NCBI GenBank assembly: GCA_012845835.1
Contig: JABAKD010000013.1
Span: 11,231,201-11,295,200 of the forward strand
Length of the DNA: 64,000 nucleotides
Direction: 5' to 3'
DNA from: Undaria pinnatifida
Lineage: Eukaryota; Sar; Phaeophyceae; Laminariales; Alariaceae
Shown here: in pieces, positions 21,268 through 31,980 of the stretch
How the letters are laid out: each line of letters opens with the position of its first letter
Position numbering within the stretch: the first letter of the stretch is position 1
Translations under genes and position numbers: made by a program
Notes under the pieces: generated by a model
Database searches by the model: none
Told to the model about the DNA's origin: nothing
What the model saw: the letters and a program-made list of their open reading frames with translations, nothing else

Positions 21268-21815
21268 GTTGGGTTCGGTTGGGTTCGGTTGGGTTCGGTT
21301 GGGTTGGGTTGAGTTGGGTTCGGTTGGGTTGGGTTGGGTTGGGTTGGGTTGGGTTGGGTTGGGTTCGGTTGGGTTCGGTTGGGTTCGGTTGGGTTCGGTT
21401 CGGTTCGGTTCGGTTCGGTTCGGTTCGGTTCGGTTCGGTTCGGTTCGGTTCGGTTCGGTTCGGTTCGGTTCGGTTCGGTTCGGTTCGGTTCGGTTCGGTT
21501 CGGTTCGGTTCGGTTCGGTTCGGTTCGGTTCGGTTCGGTTCGGTTCGGTTCGGTTCGGTTCGGTTCGGTTCGGTTCGGTGCGGTGCGGTGCGGTGCGGTG
21601 CGGTGCGGTGCGGTGCGGTGCGGTGCGGTGCGGTGCAGTGCGGTGCGGTGCGGTGCGGTGCGGTGCGGTGCGGTGCGGTGCGGTGCGGTGCGGTGCGGTG
21701 CGGTGCGGTGCGGTGCGGTGCGGTGCGGTGCGGTGCGGTGCGGTGCGGTGCGGTGCGGTGCGGTGCGGTGCGGCGCGGCGCGGTGCGGTGCGGTGCGGCG
21801 CGGCGCGGTGCGGTG
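21268..21815. repeat. (GGTTS)n pentanucleotide array in three blocks
   Basis: Block 1 (about 21,268-21,395) mixes GGTTG and GGTTC. Block 2 (to about 21,578) is pure GGTTC. Block 3 (to 21,815) is GGTGC with terminal GGCGC. The unit is one substitution away from the complement of the CCCGA array, in inverted orientation. The 350 bp between the arrays hold a palindrome CCGCGGGCCGGGTCATGACCC and short direct repeats. Confidence 0.95.
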
Positions 21816-22429
21816 AGGGTCGACCACCCTTAACGAAAAGTTGAAGTCAACAATCGGGCCGTCGCTACACTACTCTCGTGACAGGATCGTGAACTGTATA
21901 GCATCTGCCGTACGACTTTGTCTGCTGATCCGACAAAAAAAGCCGCCACATCCAGACGTAAGTGTCAGTGTCACCTCGACCACTCGCATAGGAAAGAGGT
22001 GGTCGAGCCTATTGTTACTGTGCTTGCCATCCGACAATATGCAGCTTGAGCTTCAAAGTTGATTACTCATAACATTCCCGAAATAAGAAAAGCTCGGAGG
22101 AAAAAAGGAAACCTATGCACAAACTCTACCTCCTTTCTATGCCTACTTCCCGCTTAAGTTTTATCTACAGCACCCCATTTGTTGTCTTTGCTCCCTCCTT
22201 CTCAATACGTGCTTCTTTACGTTTTGTTCTTAAATCCTAAGCCGCATCCAAGCTCCATCCATCGGTGTGGGTCTGTCACCTTCTCCCCCCCCCCCCCTAC
22301 TTCTTCTCGCGTCCTGGCGGTCCCTAAGCTCGAGCCTATAGTTTTGGCTCGTTCGCAACGGCCCTTCAGGGGTCTAACCCGTACCTGGTAGGATTTAGAG
22401 GGGTAACAGAAACGTGGCGTGCATGTTGC

Positions 22430-22535
22430 ATGCATACCGCCGCCCATACTCCAAACACCAAGCACACCATTTTTTCACGCCATTTTTTCACGCCATTTTT
22501 TCACAGATTGACCCAGGGTAGGAATCTAATGATGG
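22430..22535 (-). pseudogene. Decayed copy of the exon 18 end
   Basis: Parallels 22,861-22,940: GCATACCG, ACTCCAA, ATTGANCCAGGGTAG and TCT in the same order. The exon/intron junction is replaced by three copies of CACGCCATTTTTT. Inside the intron downstream of exon 18. Confidence 0.6.
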
Positions 22536-22902
22536 TTTCGTTCCCATTGTGTCTGTAGGGTGAGTGTTCTTGGGCGTATGAGTGAAGAAACGATATACTA
22601 AATGCGTACAGCGGGTATCCCGATTTAAGAGCGCCCAGTCAAGAAAAAAAAAAACTTAGGAGCGGTCAGATCGGCATATCCCGCCTACACTGAAAGCTAA
22701 ATATGTTTCCCACTACAGATAACGAGCGATGTGTAGTTAAGAGCGCTTGTTTCGACTTGTCACGGGGCGCTCTTAAATCGGGGTACCCACGCCAGTAATC
22801 TATAGCAGCACCTTTGCGCGGAACACACCATTAGCAAAGGAAGGAGAAGAAGTGCTCATTGCATACCGCGCGCCCTGCCCTTACTCCAACCATCAATCAC
22901 AC

Positions 22903-23004
22903 CTTCGGTTAACCCCACAAATTGAGCCAGGGTAGAAGTCTTGCCCTCCGCCGAACCTAGCCTCGACCTTCATGCCAACCGTCAGCGTCAACACGCGGAG
23001 GCAG
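22903..23004 (-). CDS. Exon 18: N-terminal half of a Tudor-like domain
   Basis: 102 nt. Acceptor CCCCGCAG, donor CGAAG|GTGTGA. It begins with one base that completes a Ser codon with exon 17 and ends with two bases matching exon 19. It encodes LRVLTLTVGMK and VEARFGGGQDFYPGSI, the classic first strands of a Tudor domain (basic-x-Gly-Gly, Phe-Tyr-Pro-Gly). Together with exon 19 it makes a complete domain of about 55 residues. Confidence 0.85.
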
Positions 23005-23332
23005 CTGCGGGGTACGTCGGGAATTTCTTCACCCGTGTCCAGGTATCTTCTCAATCGAGGGATATGCATACGTATAAACACAAGCAGTATGACGAAAAGA
23101 AGCCCCAAAAAACGGAAAAATACGGGAGAGTACGGTTAGATTGACGAATCGGCGACAAAACACGTTTTTCCTTCAGCTTTTTGTTCGTCTCTTTCTGGGA
23201 ACATTTGTGAGTGGTCGACGCTGGCGCTCAATAATACCGAATGACTAAATTAGCAAATTGAGTAGGGAATAAGATTGAAAAATGCGGAATAGATTAGCTG
23301 GTTACTCCTCTGCTACGTGCCTTGCTAAGGTC

Positions 23333-23425
23333 ATCTCAACTGATCCCGTACGTCCCGTCCAGAAAGCTTGGTACTCCTTCTGCCGATACCACCTCGCTAG
23401 GGTTAACAACGAAAGCCCAAACACT
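23333..23425 (-). pseudogene. Decayed copy of the exon 17 donor region
   Basis: In the same frame as exon 17 it still reads VNPSEVVSAEGV and GTYGIS (exon 17: VNPSEMVSAEGV, GTYGI). The donor CAG|GTGAGC is CAG|TTGAGA here and a stop follows. It lies 600-700 bp downstream in the intron, on the far side of a tetranucleotide array. Confidence 0.8.
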
Positions 23426-23482
23426 TTAATAACAATAGCGATTGCCCAACCCCCCTTACACCTCTCACCTCCCCAAACAAAA

Positions 23483-24020
23483 CAATGGGTGGATGGATGG
23501 ATGGATGGATGGATGGATGGTTGAATGAATTAAAGCGAATTAATGAATGCATGAATGAATGAATTAATTAATTAACGAATGAATGAAATAATTATTGAAT
23601 CAGTTAATTGGTTAATTAATTAATTGAGTAATTAATGAGGGAGGGAATGAATGAAGGAATGAGTGAATAGATGAATGGATGAATGGATGAATGAATGAAT
23701 GAAATGATAATAAATGAATGAACGATTTTTTTTTTTCAAATTTTACTTATTTCATGCATAAATGAATGCACGAATGAATGGATGAATTAATGCAGGAATT
23801 AATGGATGAATGAACGAATGAAATTGATCAACTAGTGGATGACTGAATGACTGAATAGATGAATTAATGACTGAGTTAATGACTGAACGAATGAACGGAC
23901 GAACAAGCGAATGAATGAATGCTTGCATGAATTAATCAGCGAATGAACGGATGGACGAAATAATTAATCAGCGAATTAGGGGATGAACGAGCTAACTAAC
24001 GAATGAACGAATTAATGAAT
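23483..24020. repeat. Degenerate tetranucleotide array (GAAT/GGAT)n
   Basis: About 540 bp of GAAT, GGAT and TTAA words, starting with a clean (GGAT)8 and drifting afterwards, with one poly-T interruption at 23,726. It lies exactly between the real exon 17 donor and its decayed copy. Confidence 0.9.
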
Positions 24021-24030
24021 TATCGCTCAC

Positions 24031-24367
24031 CTGATTCCATAAGTCCCCTTCGGAAACCTTCGCACGCCTTCCGCCGACACCATCTCGCTCGGGTTAACAA
24101 GAAAAACCTCGCCCCTCCTCCACCCTTCTGCGGGGCCATGCCAGCTGCCCCACGAGCCCCCCGGCCCCGTCCCCTTACCCGCTACCGAAGAGGCGTTTTT
24201 AGTGTTGGGGCTTGGGTTGATTGCTGTTGACGACGATGTACCATTGTTGTTGCTGTTGTTCTTGCCCTTGCGTTTGGAGTTGCTCGTATCTCTTGACGGG
24301 GTTCGAGCATCGAGCAGGAAGCCCACCCACAAGTCCAGGTGGTCGTCGCAGGGTGGTTCGTGCGCTC
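24031..24367 (-). CDS. Exon 17
   Basis: 337 nt. Acceptor ACGTCGCAG, donor ATCAG|GTGAGC. It begins with two bases that complete a Gly codon with exon 16. It encodes AHEPPCDDHLDLWVGFLLDA, a basic Asn/Ser-rich stretch (SKRKGKNNSNNNG), a Gly/Trp-rich piece, then VFLVNPSEMVSAEGVRRFP and GTYGI. The last part leads into the Tudor domain. Other frames are open because of the AAC-rich centre, but only this one matches both neighbours. The donor part has a decayed duplicate at 23,333-23,425. Confidence 0.8.
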
Positions 24368-24423
24368 CTGCGACGTTTGAGCGAACGTGACAAGAATGTT
24401 ATTCTGTAAAATTATTCTAATAG

Positions 24424-24480
24424 CGTCAGCTGCGAGTTCGACGAATTTGGGGTCGATACTCATCTTTGCAAGCTGCGTAC
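24424..24480. repeat. Dispersed repeat family I (GAGTTCGACGAATTTNGG)
   Basis: About 60-bp block CAGCTGCGAGTTCGACGAATTT..GGTC(A/G)ATACTCATCTTTGCAAGCTGCG. Further copies at 27,588-27,640, 40,240-40,300, 26,100-26,160 (reverse), 56,830-56,900 (reverse), 32,850-32,930 and 45,715-45,780 (divergent). Each continues into different sequence, as expected for element ends. Class unknown. Confidence 0.6.
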
Positions 24481-24765
24481 CACCACCGGTCGCTCGTTTT
24501 TAGTACGTTTTCATGAGTCAAAACCCAAATATAAGAATACATTGTATTACAATACTTATCATGCACGACTAAGTGTTGGAAAACAGAAGTAGCGTACCGG
24601 CCTGCCGTAGTTGGCGAACTTTGGGGAAGAGTTAATATTACAAGGTCATCGTCATGCTGTTGTCCGTGGTTGCAGCAAAGGCTCTAATTACTCTGGACTC
24701 GAAGAATAGTCGACCCTAAGCCAAGCCTTAAGGGTAAAACGCTGCATGACGAAACGCTTCGAGGC

Positions 24766-25035
24766 GCGTGCTACTAAAGAAGGTAGTACTTTTTTTTTCC
24801 CTGAATAACGAGGCTCCTTAACCCAAAATCTTAGGACTGTGATATTCTCAATTTCGCTATTCTATTTTGGCAAGCCTAGGCCATGGGCTTGTTTCTTGGG
24901 TTGAACTTTCAGCTTAAAAAGAAGAAAAAACAAACAGTTTTTGGTTTGGGTGAGGTTATATAGAGCTCTTTAAGTGACGAGTAGTATTAGAAGAAAAAAA
25001 AACAGTGCACCGCTACCGCAGTAGCATGCTTCTAC
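24766..25035. mobile_element. MITE family A copy
   Basis: Left end GGCGCGTGCTACTAAAGAAGG, right end CACCGCTACCGCAGTAGCATGC, with family interior. A partial second copy follows at 25,190-25,375 (GCGACGACAGAGG, ATCCCATGGCTTGGG), close to the donor of exon 16. Confidence 0.75.
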
Positions 25036-25418
25036 AGTGCGGTGCTCTGTAAAACGGTGCACCTTAAGGGAGGAGCTTAAGAACAAAAACGAAACGGTGC
25101 AGCATGGTGAGCCTATCGCAAATTAAGGCGTTCGTACTCGTAGGTTGGACAAGAGCACATGACGCATGCCGCGACAAACGCATGCCGCAACAAGCGCATG
25201 CGACGACAGAGGTAGGTCTACGTTCTTTTTTTGTTCATCTGATCACGCGATTCTCACGTGCGGAGCTCAAAAACCTCACCCCCAAAAGCCGATCTCGAGC
25301 AAACCAAAAGTTCAAAAACCTACAATCCCATGGCTTGGGTATACAAAGAAAAATCATACCGCCAAACAAAACTTGAATTGCAATCCTATAGTACAACGGA
25401 CGCTTGAAGGCACCGCAC

Positions 25419-25506
25419 CTTCAACGAAAGAATCGTCGTCAAGGTCGTCAGCCGCGGCGTAGTGGAAGTACCTTTTCGCGGGAACCGTCACCAGTGGAAG
25501 GCGTAC
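25419..25506 (-). CDS. Exon 16
   Basis: 88 nt. The acceptor lies behind a long pyrimidine tract (CTTCTCCCTTCCCGACCC then TTTCCCCTGCCCAG), and the donor is GAAG|GTGCGG. Phase 0 start, one base over at the end, matching exons 15 and 17. It encodes VRLPLVTVPAKRYFHYAAAD followed by an acidic stretch DLDDDSFVE. No domain recognised. Confidence 0.8.
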
Positions 25507-26736
25507 CTGGGCAGGGGAAAGGGTCGGGAAGGGAGAAGCACTCGCATTTAGCACGCTCGTCAACCCACCTACTGCCGCAAAAGGCATCTCGTTTACCCAT
25601 GCTCCACACTCTTTAGGCTGCGCTACTAACATACACAGCGACGGAGCCATCCGACGGCAGAAACTGCAGCTGTTAGACTAAAGGCTAGGCTGAAAGTGTG
25701 AAACCGTCGGCTAGCGCAAAGAAACGTTGGTCGGGTTTGCGAGAACGAACGGATGTCTTTCAAGACATGTTTCGGGTGAACTATCGAGCCCCTCATGATA
25801 GGAGTTTGAAGAAAATTCTGAGAATCTGCTGCGCCCCTAGTAACGTGGGATGACTCGGGGAGGTCATCGTTGTCAGGCTCATCAGCATCGAATCACTCAT
25901 AAGCATTGCCAAAACGTGAAATAAAACCATGCCAGGTAAGGCCCGTTTTATTAGTTCGGGTTGGTAGTGGGTTATCCGTTTACCTGTAACCCAGTGAACT
26001 AAGTGCGCGGAGTGATCATGGACCGATTCAAAGCAAAATTGCCCGTGACAAAATCTAGGGAATTCATATATGTCCAAACTACTAAAAAACGCGGAACAAG
26101 AGTATCAAAGAAGCTTGCAAAGATGAGTATCGACCCTTAAAAAAATTATCGAATTCACAGCTGACTTATTTAAAACGTTTTTTGTTTTCGTCTAATACCC
26201 TTTAACATACCTTAGTAACTGGCGTCGTCGGCAAGACGATTTGTGTTCACTCGCCGTTCCGTCAGGGGGCGGGATAGTGCTATAAGAACGCTTTTTTCCT
26301 GTGGGTGATGGAGTAGTCGATACCCTTCTTTTTTATCAGCAGCCTAGCCTAGTGGACTAACACCATCTAAAACGCTAACTGTGCGGAGCACCGACTCGCA
26401 ATGACCAAGACTTTTTACCAGCCCAGCTTGTGGGATGACAAGAGTAATGCGCCTCTTTCCTGTTTTTGCACCCCTCCTTTCGATGCAGTTTGCAGATCTA
26501 CGTACAATCGAGGTGTTCCAGCAGTCCTCGACAAAAGAAAGGACTGCCTGAGTTTCTGGCGACGCTATGCATACAACAGCAGCATGGGGTCGCCGAAGTG
26601 CCTTTCAGGATCGGGCCACCGCCGTAAAAATATTTTGGAGCTACCGAGGGAGAACGCAGTCTGGGAATCACGCCTCTCCAGCGACTTGCACACGAGACAC
26701 ACAGAAGAGTTTGTCCTTGAAAATAAAAAATCTCAC

Positions 26737-26806
26737 AGTCAAGTGCCGGTCCGCAAGCCGCTCCGCTTCCTCCCACTCCAGTCGCTCAAGACGCTCCTTC
26801 TCCGCC
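26737..26806 (-). CDS. Exon 15: charged helix
   Basis: 70 nt. Acceptor GAATGGAAG, donor TTGACT|GTGAGA. Starts with one base matching the two left by exon 14 and ends in phase 0. It encodes a highly charged helix EKERLERLEWEEAERLADR, continuing the IQ region of exon 14 as a single-helix or coiled-coil arm. Longer plus-strand frames over this region do not resemble any protein. Confidence 0.75.
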
Positions 26807-27172
26807 CTTCCATTCAAACAGAACACCAAAACGCAAGAAAACGAAAGGGAGGGGATAAGAAAAGGCGTGGGTACTCAAGAATGCGGCAAGCGCAATACTG
26901 CCCTGTGTCGACAATTTTCTGCACGTACGCAAATCAGCGAGGGGGGGCGGGGGGGGTTCAACAATCGGGCGTCTCCGTGATGTGTACTTCTGAGCGAACG
27001 CGAACTTCGCAGGTGAGGTAATGCGAGCGTGCGAGAGCGCGTTGTGTATAGCGCGAAACGCTTGAATCTCCCCGATTTCATGCGAAAAAAACGCCCGAAA
27101 AAACTGCATCATTAGAACAGCGTTGATGGCGTTCTGCCGAGTAAATATGCCGTAAACACTCGTTTCTCTCAC

Positions 27173-27296
27173 CTCCTATGGTCTCGCCGCAGGATGAACA
27201 AGACCCTTCGAGCAATGTACCCCCGAGCGGCGCGTCCTATCTTCCTAGCGGCCATCTCGTCCTCATAGCGGTACAAGGGGTAAACTTCGCTTTCCT
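27173..27296 (-). CDS. Exon 14: IQ motif
   Basis: 124 nt. Acceptor CGCCGCCACGTGCAG after a pyrimidine tract, donor ATAGGAG|GTGAGA. Phases match exons 13 and 15. It encodes ESEVYPLYRYEDEM, then an IQ-type motif ARKIGRAARGYIARRV followed by LFILRRDH. Gln is replaced by Gly, but the ARGYIARR core is typical. A partial copy of its first half, including the acceptor, lies upstream at 27,712-27,765. Confidence 0.85.
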
Positions 27297-27711
27297 CTGC
27301 ACGTGGCGGCGGGAAAATAATAAATGCTCACGTTAAAATGTTATAAACATCGGTAGTCAGTACTGTGTCAGGTTTTACCACCAGAATGGATGATGAAACG
27401 CACACAGTTCTGAAGGCAAGCGAACCATAATACTAGCATAGGACAATAAGGCGTCTTAGAAAAATCAGAACAAATATTTTTATTATCAGATTGAACGGAG
27501 AAAAAAAAGTGGGTTGTTCTCGTGAAATAATAAAAAAAAGGTACCTGATAAGCTTTTTGAATACAATTATCCAAAGTCCTTCGGCTTTGAGTTCGACGAA
27601 TTTAGGGCCGATACTCCATCTTTGCAAGCTGCGTGATACAGCGGCCGCTCGTTTAAGGCAGCATGTTTTTTGGACGTACCCTGTTGGATACCCAAAAACA
27701 TCATGGCGGTA

Positions 27712-27765
27712 CAAGGGATAGCCTTTTTCTCTGCACGTGGTGGTGGGAAAACGCGGATGCTCACG
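27712..27765 (-). pseudogene. Copy of the exon 14 acceptor region
   Basis: CACGTGGNGGNGGGAAAA, TCTCTGCACGTGG and GGTACAAGGG repeat those at 27,268-27,333. The acceptor CACGTGCAG is intact here and is followed by a frame related to exon 14 (GYPLYR). No donor follows and the IQ part is missing, so it is probably not used. Confidence 0.65.
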
Positions 27766-27849
27766 GTAAACCAATCCCCTTTATAATTGTACCCGCATTT
27801 ATTTTTTGGGGGAAAACACTCGGAATCAGAATGGAATACTGTTTTCCAA

Positions 27850-28295
27850 CAGTAAAAAAAGGATTAAGATAACCGTGTGGAGCCGAATCGATTGAAAATC
27901 GTTGACGATTTTTTTTTCCCACAGGAAAAAAGGGTTTTAAGTTAACGGTAACCGTCTGGAGCGGAACCGAAAACCGTGTAGGATAGTTCTCCGCTGGGAG
28001 AAAACGGTTAAATTAACCGTGTGAAACCGAACTGATAGAAAAATCGTTTCGAATCCTTTTTCTCGCCGGGAAAATGGTCAAGTTAACCATGCGAAGCCGG
28101 ATGGAATCCTGTAGGACAAATGTTTCCACCGTGAAAAAAAGTAGTTAACCGTGTGGCGCCGAGTTGATTGAAAAACGTGTGAGATCATTTTTCCACCGGG
28201 AAAAGGCCGATCACTTTAACCGTGTGGAGGCAAATTGACTGAAAATCGTGTAGGTTTTTTTTTCCACCGGTAACAGGGTTTAACTGCTTGGAGCC
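27850..28295. repeat. Degenerate tandem repeat, about 65-70 bp x 6-7
   Basis: Units built on TTAACCGTGTGGAGCCGAATTGATTGAAAATCGTGTAGG, a T-rich stretch and CCACCGGGAAAA. A single related unit occurs at 32,380-32,475. Non-coding. Confidence 0.8.
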
Positions 28296-28439
28296 GAGTC
28301 TAAGCGTCTGTTGTTTGTGTGAGTTGTACACATCCTCCGACCGAGATGAGTCGCGGTAGAGGTAATACTCCCACTTCTGTGGGTCACTACCGTGAGCGGC
28401 CCTGTACTTCGTTAGAAAAAAATAGACCTGTTAGTTACA

Positions 28440-28700
28440 CAGCGCTATCCAATAAACCATCGTGTCACGTGACTTAATTATCTAGTGGATAGCTAAGTGG
28501 TCTAGTGGATAGCGCTGAATAACTGACAGAGATTGGGTCATGGGTTCAATTTCCCACCAACTTCATGTTTGTCTTTTTGGAGCGTGCGCGCTGGAAGACA
28601 TTATGACTAGTTATCATAGGGTATTCCTAGAAACTAATCACGTGACTCCGTGGTCTAGTCGATAGTGCTGTATAACTAACAGGTCCTCATAGAAAACATT
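28440..28700. mobile_element. tRNA-derived SINE-like element
   Basis: Contains tRNA box-A-like AAGTGGTCTAGTGGATAGCG and box-B-like GGGTTCAATTTCCC at about the right spacing. The acceptor and anticodon stems do not close, so it is not a functional tRNA. Half copies of the 5' part lie at 28,470-28,500 and 28,640-28,680. Related to 50,785-51,095. Confidence 0.5.
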
Positions 28701-29065
28701 GTGTTGGCACAAGCGTCATGGAACAATTCCATAGCGGTGCATAATGCGCACAAACAATCACACAAGCGTTCTAGCTTGCAAGCAAGCAAAGTACAGTGGG
28801 TACCCCGATTTAAGATCGCACCGTGACAAGCCGAAACAAGCTCGCTTAACTACACGTTGCTCTTATCTGTAGTGGGAAATACACAGCTTTTAATGTAGGC
28901 GGGACATGCCGATTTGACCGCTCTCAAGTCCCGAATGCTCTTATCCTGGGCGCTCGTAAAACGGGGTATCCACCGCATATGTGTCACTCGTGCGAATGGC
29001 CCTGACGGCGCTGAGACAATGGGTCTGGGAGTGCTTTTCCCTGCCAGAACTTTGATCGACCGCAC

Positions 29066-29153
29066 CTTGCAAGGCATCAACCTTCTCCGGCCCCTGTGAG
29101 CCAACTTCCGTCGCGTCTCGCTTCGCGCGAACCTTCTTGTACAAGCGATAGAC
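29066..29153 (-). CDS. Exon 13
   Basis: 88 nt. Acceptor TTTTTTCAAG, donor TTGCAAG|GTGCGG. Phase 0 start after exon 12, one base over, matching exon 14. It encodes VYRLYKKVRAKRDATEVG, then SQGPEKVDALQ: a basic, helical IQ-flanking segment. A longer frame (29,104-28,850) ignores the donor. Confidence 0.75.
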
Positions 29154-29410
29154 CTTGAAAAAACATCGTGCCAAAAGCGATGTCACGGAGACGATCGAGG
29201 GTCGTCACGGAAGTTGACATAACGGAGAGAGTGAGCGGAGCACAATAAATTAGCTCGACGCTACGTTGGTAGTGCTGCTTGTAGGCACACAGAAGGGGGT
29301 TAGACTTCGCGCATTACTGGCGCCGGTACTTCCGGCTGGCACATGCCATACCGGCACAATACGTAGAGGTGCCACTCTACACTAGGGGTCTCCCAATATA
29401 TAAGGCGGGC

Positions 29411-29698
29411 GCCCAACGCGTGCTACGATAGAGGGTGCACCACTTTTTTTCTGAGTTTCCTCGCTTTAGGAGGAGGTTGAGACATGTCCTTCTTAACCCA
29501 AAAACCGACGATCCCGAATAAAAAATAAACCTGCTTTATCGCGGACGAAAAATCCTATGGCCTAGGAATACAACGAGAATCACGCAAAAAAAATACAACC
29601 TATTTTGCGACGATGTTGGGCTAAGGGGCCCCGCCCCGTAAAATCAGAAACCGTTCCACACGAAAAGTGCTACCTCTATCGTACGTAGCACGCATCGC
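29411..29698. mobile_element. MITE family A copy
   Basis: Ends ACGCGTGCTACGATAGAGGG and CCTCTATCGTACGTAGCACG, with family interior in opposite-facing halves. Non-coding. The stretch 29,700-29,920 shows nothing further. Confidence 0.8.
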
Positions 29699-29925
29699 CC
29701 CGATACAAGGCGGTCAAAATCGCTTGGCGCGACTCATCACCTGGAATGAATAAGGGTGGGTTTCCCCTACAAGGCAGTCGTATTGCTCTGGCACACTACC
29801 GCCTTATCGGAGGACCCCTATATAGTGCTGTACTGTATTCCAGTTAGTTTTGGATGACTAGATGCTAATAGTTAAGTCGCCAACCAGGTATTAGTTAGCT
29901 AGGTATCATAATACATATCAGTTTT

Positions 29926-30205
29926 TTTTTTTTTTATCCTCCGGCGGGTGGGAAAAAATAAAGCTTAAGCTCAACACACTTCCGCGTATTTTCATGCACG
30001 TCGTGTGTCGATTTAACTCGATTGCCTTCGTAACCCAGTGCTAGCTCCGGCGGTTGAGAAAAAATAAAGCTTAAGCTCAACACACTTCCGCGTATTTTCA
30101 TGCACATCGTGTGTCGATTTAACTCGATTGCCTTCGTAATCCATCCAGTGCTAACTGGCGTGTCCTTCAGTTGGTTTGCGGGCGGTTACGCGCAGAGAGT
30201 TCTGC
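29926..30205 (-). mobile_element. CCGGCGG retroposon family, tandem dimer with poly(T) start
   Basis: A T14 run, ATCCTCCGGCGGGTGGG, and the family body, followed directly by a second body from GCTCCGGCGGTTGAG onwards. In sense orientation this is a dimeric element ending in poly(A). Confidence 0.7.
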
Positions 30206-30918
30206 GGGTTAGCATTCCGACTGACGCGTTTTTTGTCGCTCGACTTCCAATTACTATGAATAGATTGAAACCGTAAACTCGTTTGTAGTGGTTGATGTTA
30301 CTTCGACGAGTTACTCGTGCGGTGGGCCTAAAGTTTTTTTCGTCAGTTTTTACAAGAGTTCTGTCCCTCTTTTGCAACTTGCGTCAGACACCCCCGGTAT
30401 TTGAGGCCAAACACATCCCGAAGGGGAACCTCCCGAAGGGGAACCTTGCATTGATTATAAGTCAGTTACTTCGTTCGGGGGAACATATCAAATCATTGTT
30501 TTTTTTTTGTTTTTTGCTCATCCCATCTATAAATCTGCGCACTTACTTGTTCTTTCTGCTTCTCCCTCCCTAGACGTAACTCAGATCCAGAGTCGCTAGG
30601 CAGGCTCTTTTCTCCTCTCGCCCCGCTACAGTACGCGCCTTCGTTTTTATCGCGAGAATAGTTCATTCAGCACTTTTTTTCCCTCGTCGACTTGCGTGGA
30701 AATATGCCAACCCACGCTACAAAGCGCAGTAAGCAACCCGGACCAAATAAGGCCAGAAAAAAAACAGTGGAATTACATTGATTTTTTTTTGTGCGGGGGT
30801 CCCGATTACTGTGGTCCAACGTAGCAGTTGATTTTTACGTTGCTGCCCAACCACCGACAAATCGTGAGGTCAGGTAATAAAAACTCACCGCCCTACCCGA
30901 GAAGGGGCTGGAAGGAAG

Positions 30919-31157
30919 GAGGCATGCTACGATGGGTGTGAAGCACTTTTTTTTCTCAATACTCCCCCTCATTTTAGCAGCTTAAGAGCTCTCCCGAAAA
31001 CCTGTTCTGGAGAAAAGTAGAATCCCATGGCCTAAGCATACAACGAAAATCATCTTGAAAAAAAAAAACCAAATTCGGACGATTCAGGGCTTAAGGAGCC
31101 CCGTCATCCAGAAACCATTTCAGACGAAAAGTGCTACCTCTGTTGTATCACCATACG
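30919..31157. mobile_element. MITE family A copy
   Basis: GGCATGCTACGATGGGTGTG at the left, CTACCTCTGTTGTATCACC at the right. Interior blocks AATCCCATGGCCTAAGC and GACGATTCAGGGCTTAAGGAGCCCC. Confidence 0.75.
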
Positions 31158-31457
31158 GTAGGTGCGGGGGGGGCCGATAAGGCGGTGATGTGCCAGAGCA
31201 ACATGACCGCATTATAGAAGGAAGCCGCATTATAATTCGTTCCAGGATATATATTATGAGTGTGATTCCCCGGTAGCGCCAAGCGATTTTGACCGCTTGA
31301 TATCGGGATACCGCGTTATTCAGACCGCCTTGTTGGGGTACCTCTACTGTACTGCGCGCGTGCGTTGGTCATTCGTACGGTTATCTGCATGGCAGTTCGG
31401 GTACATCCCTTGCCCCAGGAGCCCGGGCTACTTCCTCGGCGTTACTACTGCTGTAAT

Positions 31458-31745
31458 CGATGCATGCTACATACGGTGGAGGAGCATTGTTTTATTTTCT
31501 TGAGTCTCACAACCTGATGAGCTATAAACCTATAACCCCAAACCGAATTCGGAGGGGAACAAACAAAAAAAGATGCTACGGGATGAACACGGCCACGGCC
31601 TACGGTAGGTATACGACGAAACAGCTTGCAAAACAAGAACGGCCGAAATTCCGACGATTTTGGGTTAAGCTGGGTTAAGGAGCCCCCGTCATCCAGAAAA
31701 TGTCTCAGCCTCAAATTGCTACCTCTATCGTAGCACAGGTCAATC
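31458..31745. mobile_element. MITE family A copy
   Basis: GATGCATGCTACATACGGTGG at the left, GCTACCTCTATCGTAGCACAGG at the right. Interior GACGATTTTGGGTTAAGC with a short internal duplication. Non-coding. Confidence 0.75.
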
Positions 31746-31787
31746 ATATTCAATCACATTGTTTCGATTTTTTTTTTCCTCTCCTCT

Positions 31788-31980
31788 TACCCTCCTTTGA
31801 GACTCCAGAGAGAGGGGAAAAATTGACGACGTAAATTGACGACTACGGCATCGCCCTCTGAGACTCCAGAGAGAGGGGAAAAATTGACGACGTAAATTGA
31901 CGACTACGGCATCGGCCTCTGAGACTCCAGAGAGAGGGGAAAAATTGACGACGTAAATTGACGACTACGGCATCGGCCTA
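31788..31980. repeat. Perfect tandem repeat, 61 bp x 3
   Basis: Three almost identical units starting CTCTGAGACTCCAGAGAGAG and ending GACTACGGCATCGGC. Each contains the palindrome CTCTGAGACTCCAGAG and two ATTGACGAC words. High identity means recent origin. Confidence 0.95.

Noticed and set aside
21042-21844. Reading frames of up to 261 codons over the GGTTC/GGTGC array
   Set aside because: Again pure repeat translation, open on both strands.
26401-27021. Plus-strand 206-codon frame
   Set aside because: The longest unique-sequence frame, but it is the antisense shadow of exon 15 and flanking intron. Ser/Arg-rich and without family resemblance.
28480-28570. Possible functional tRNA gene
   Set aside because: A and B boxes are present, but the acceptor and anticodon stems do not pair. 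Reported as SINE-like.
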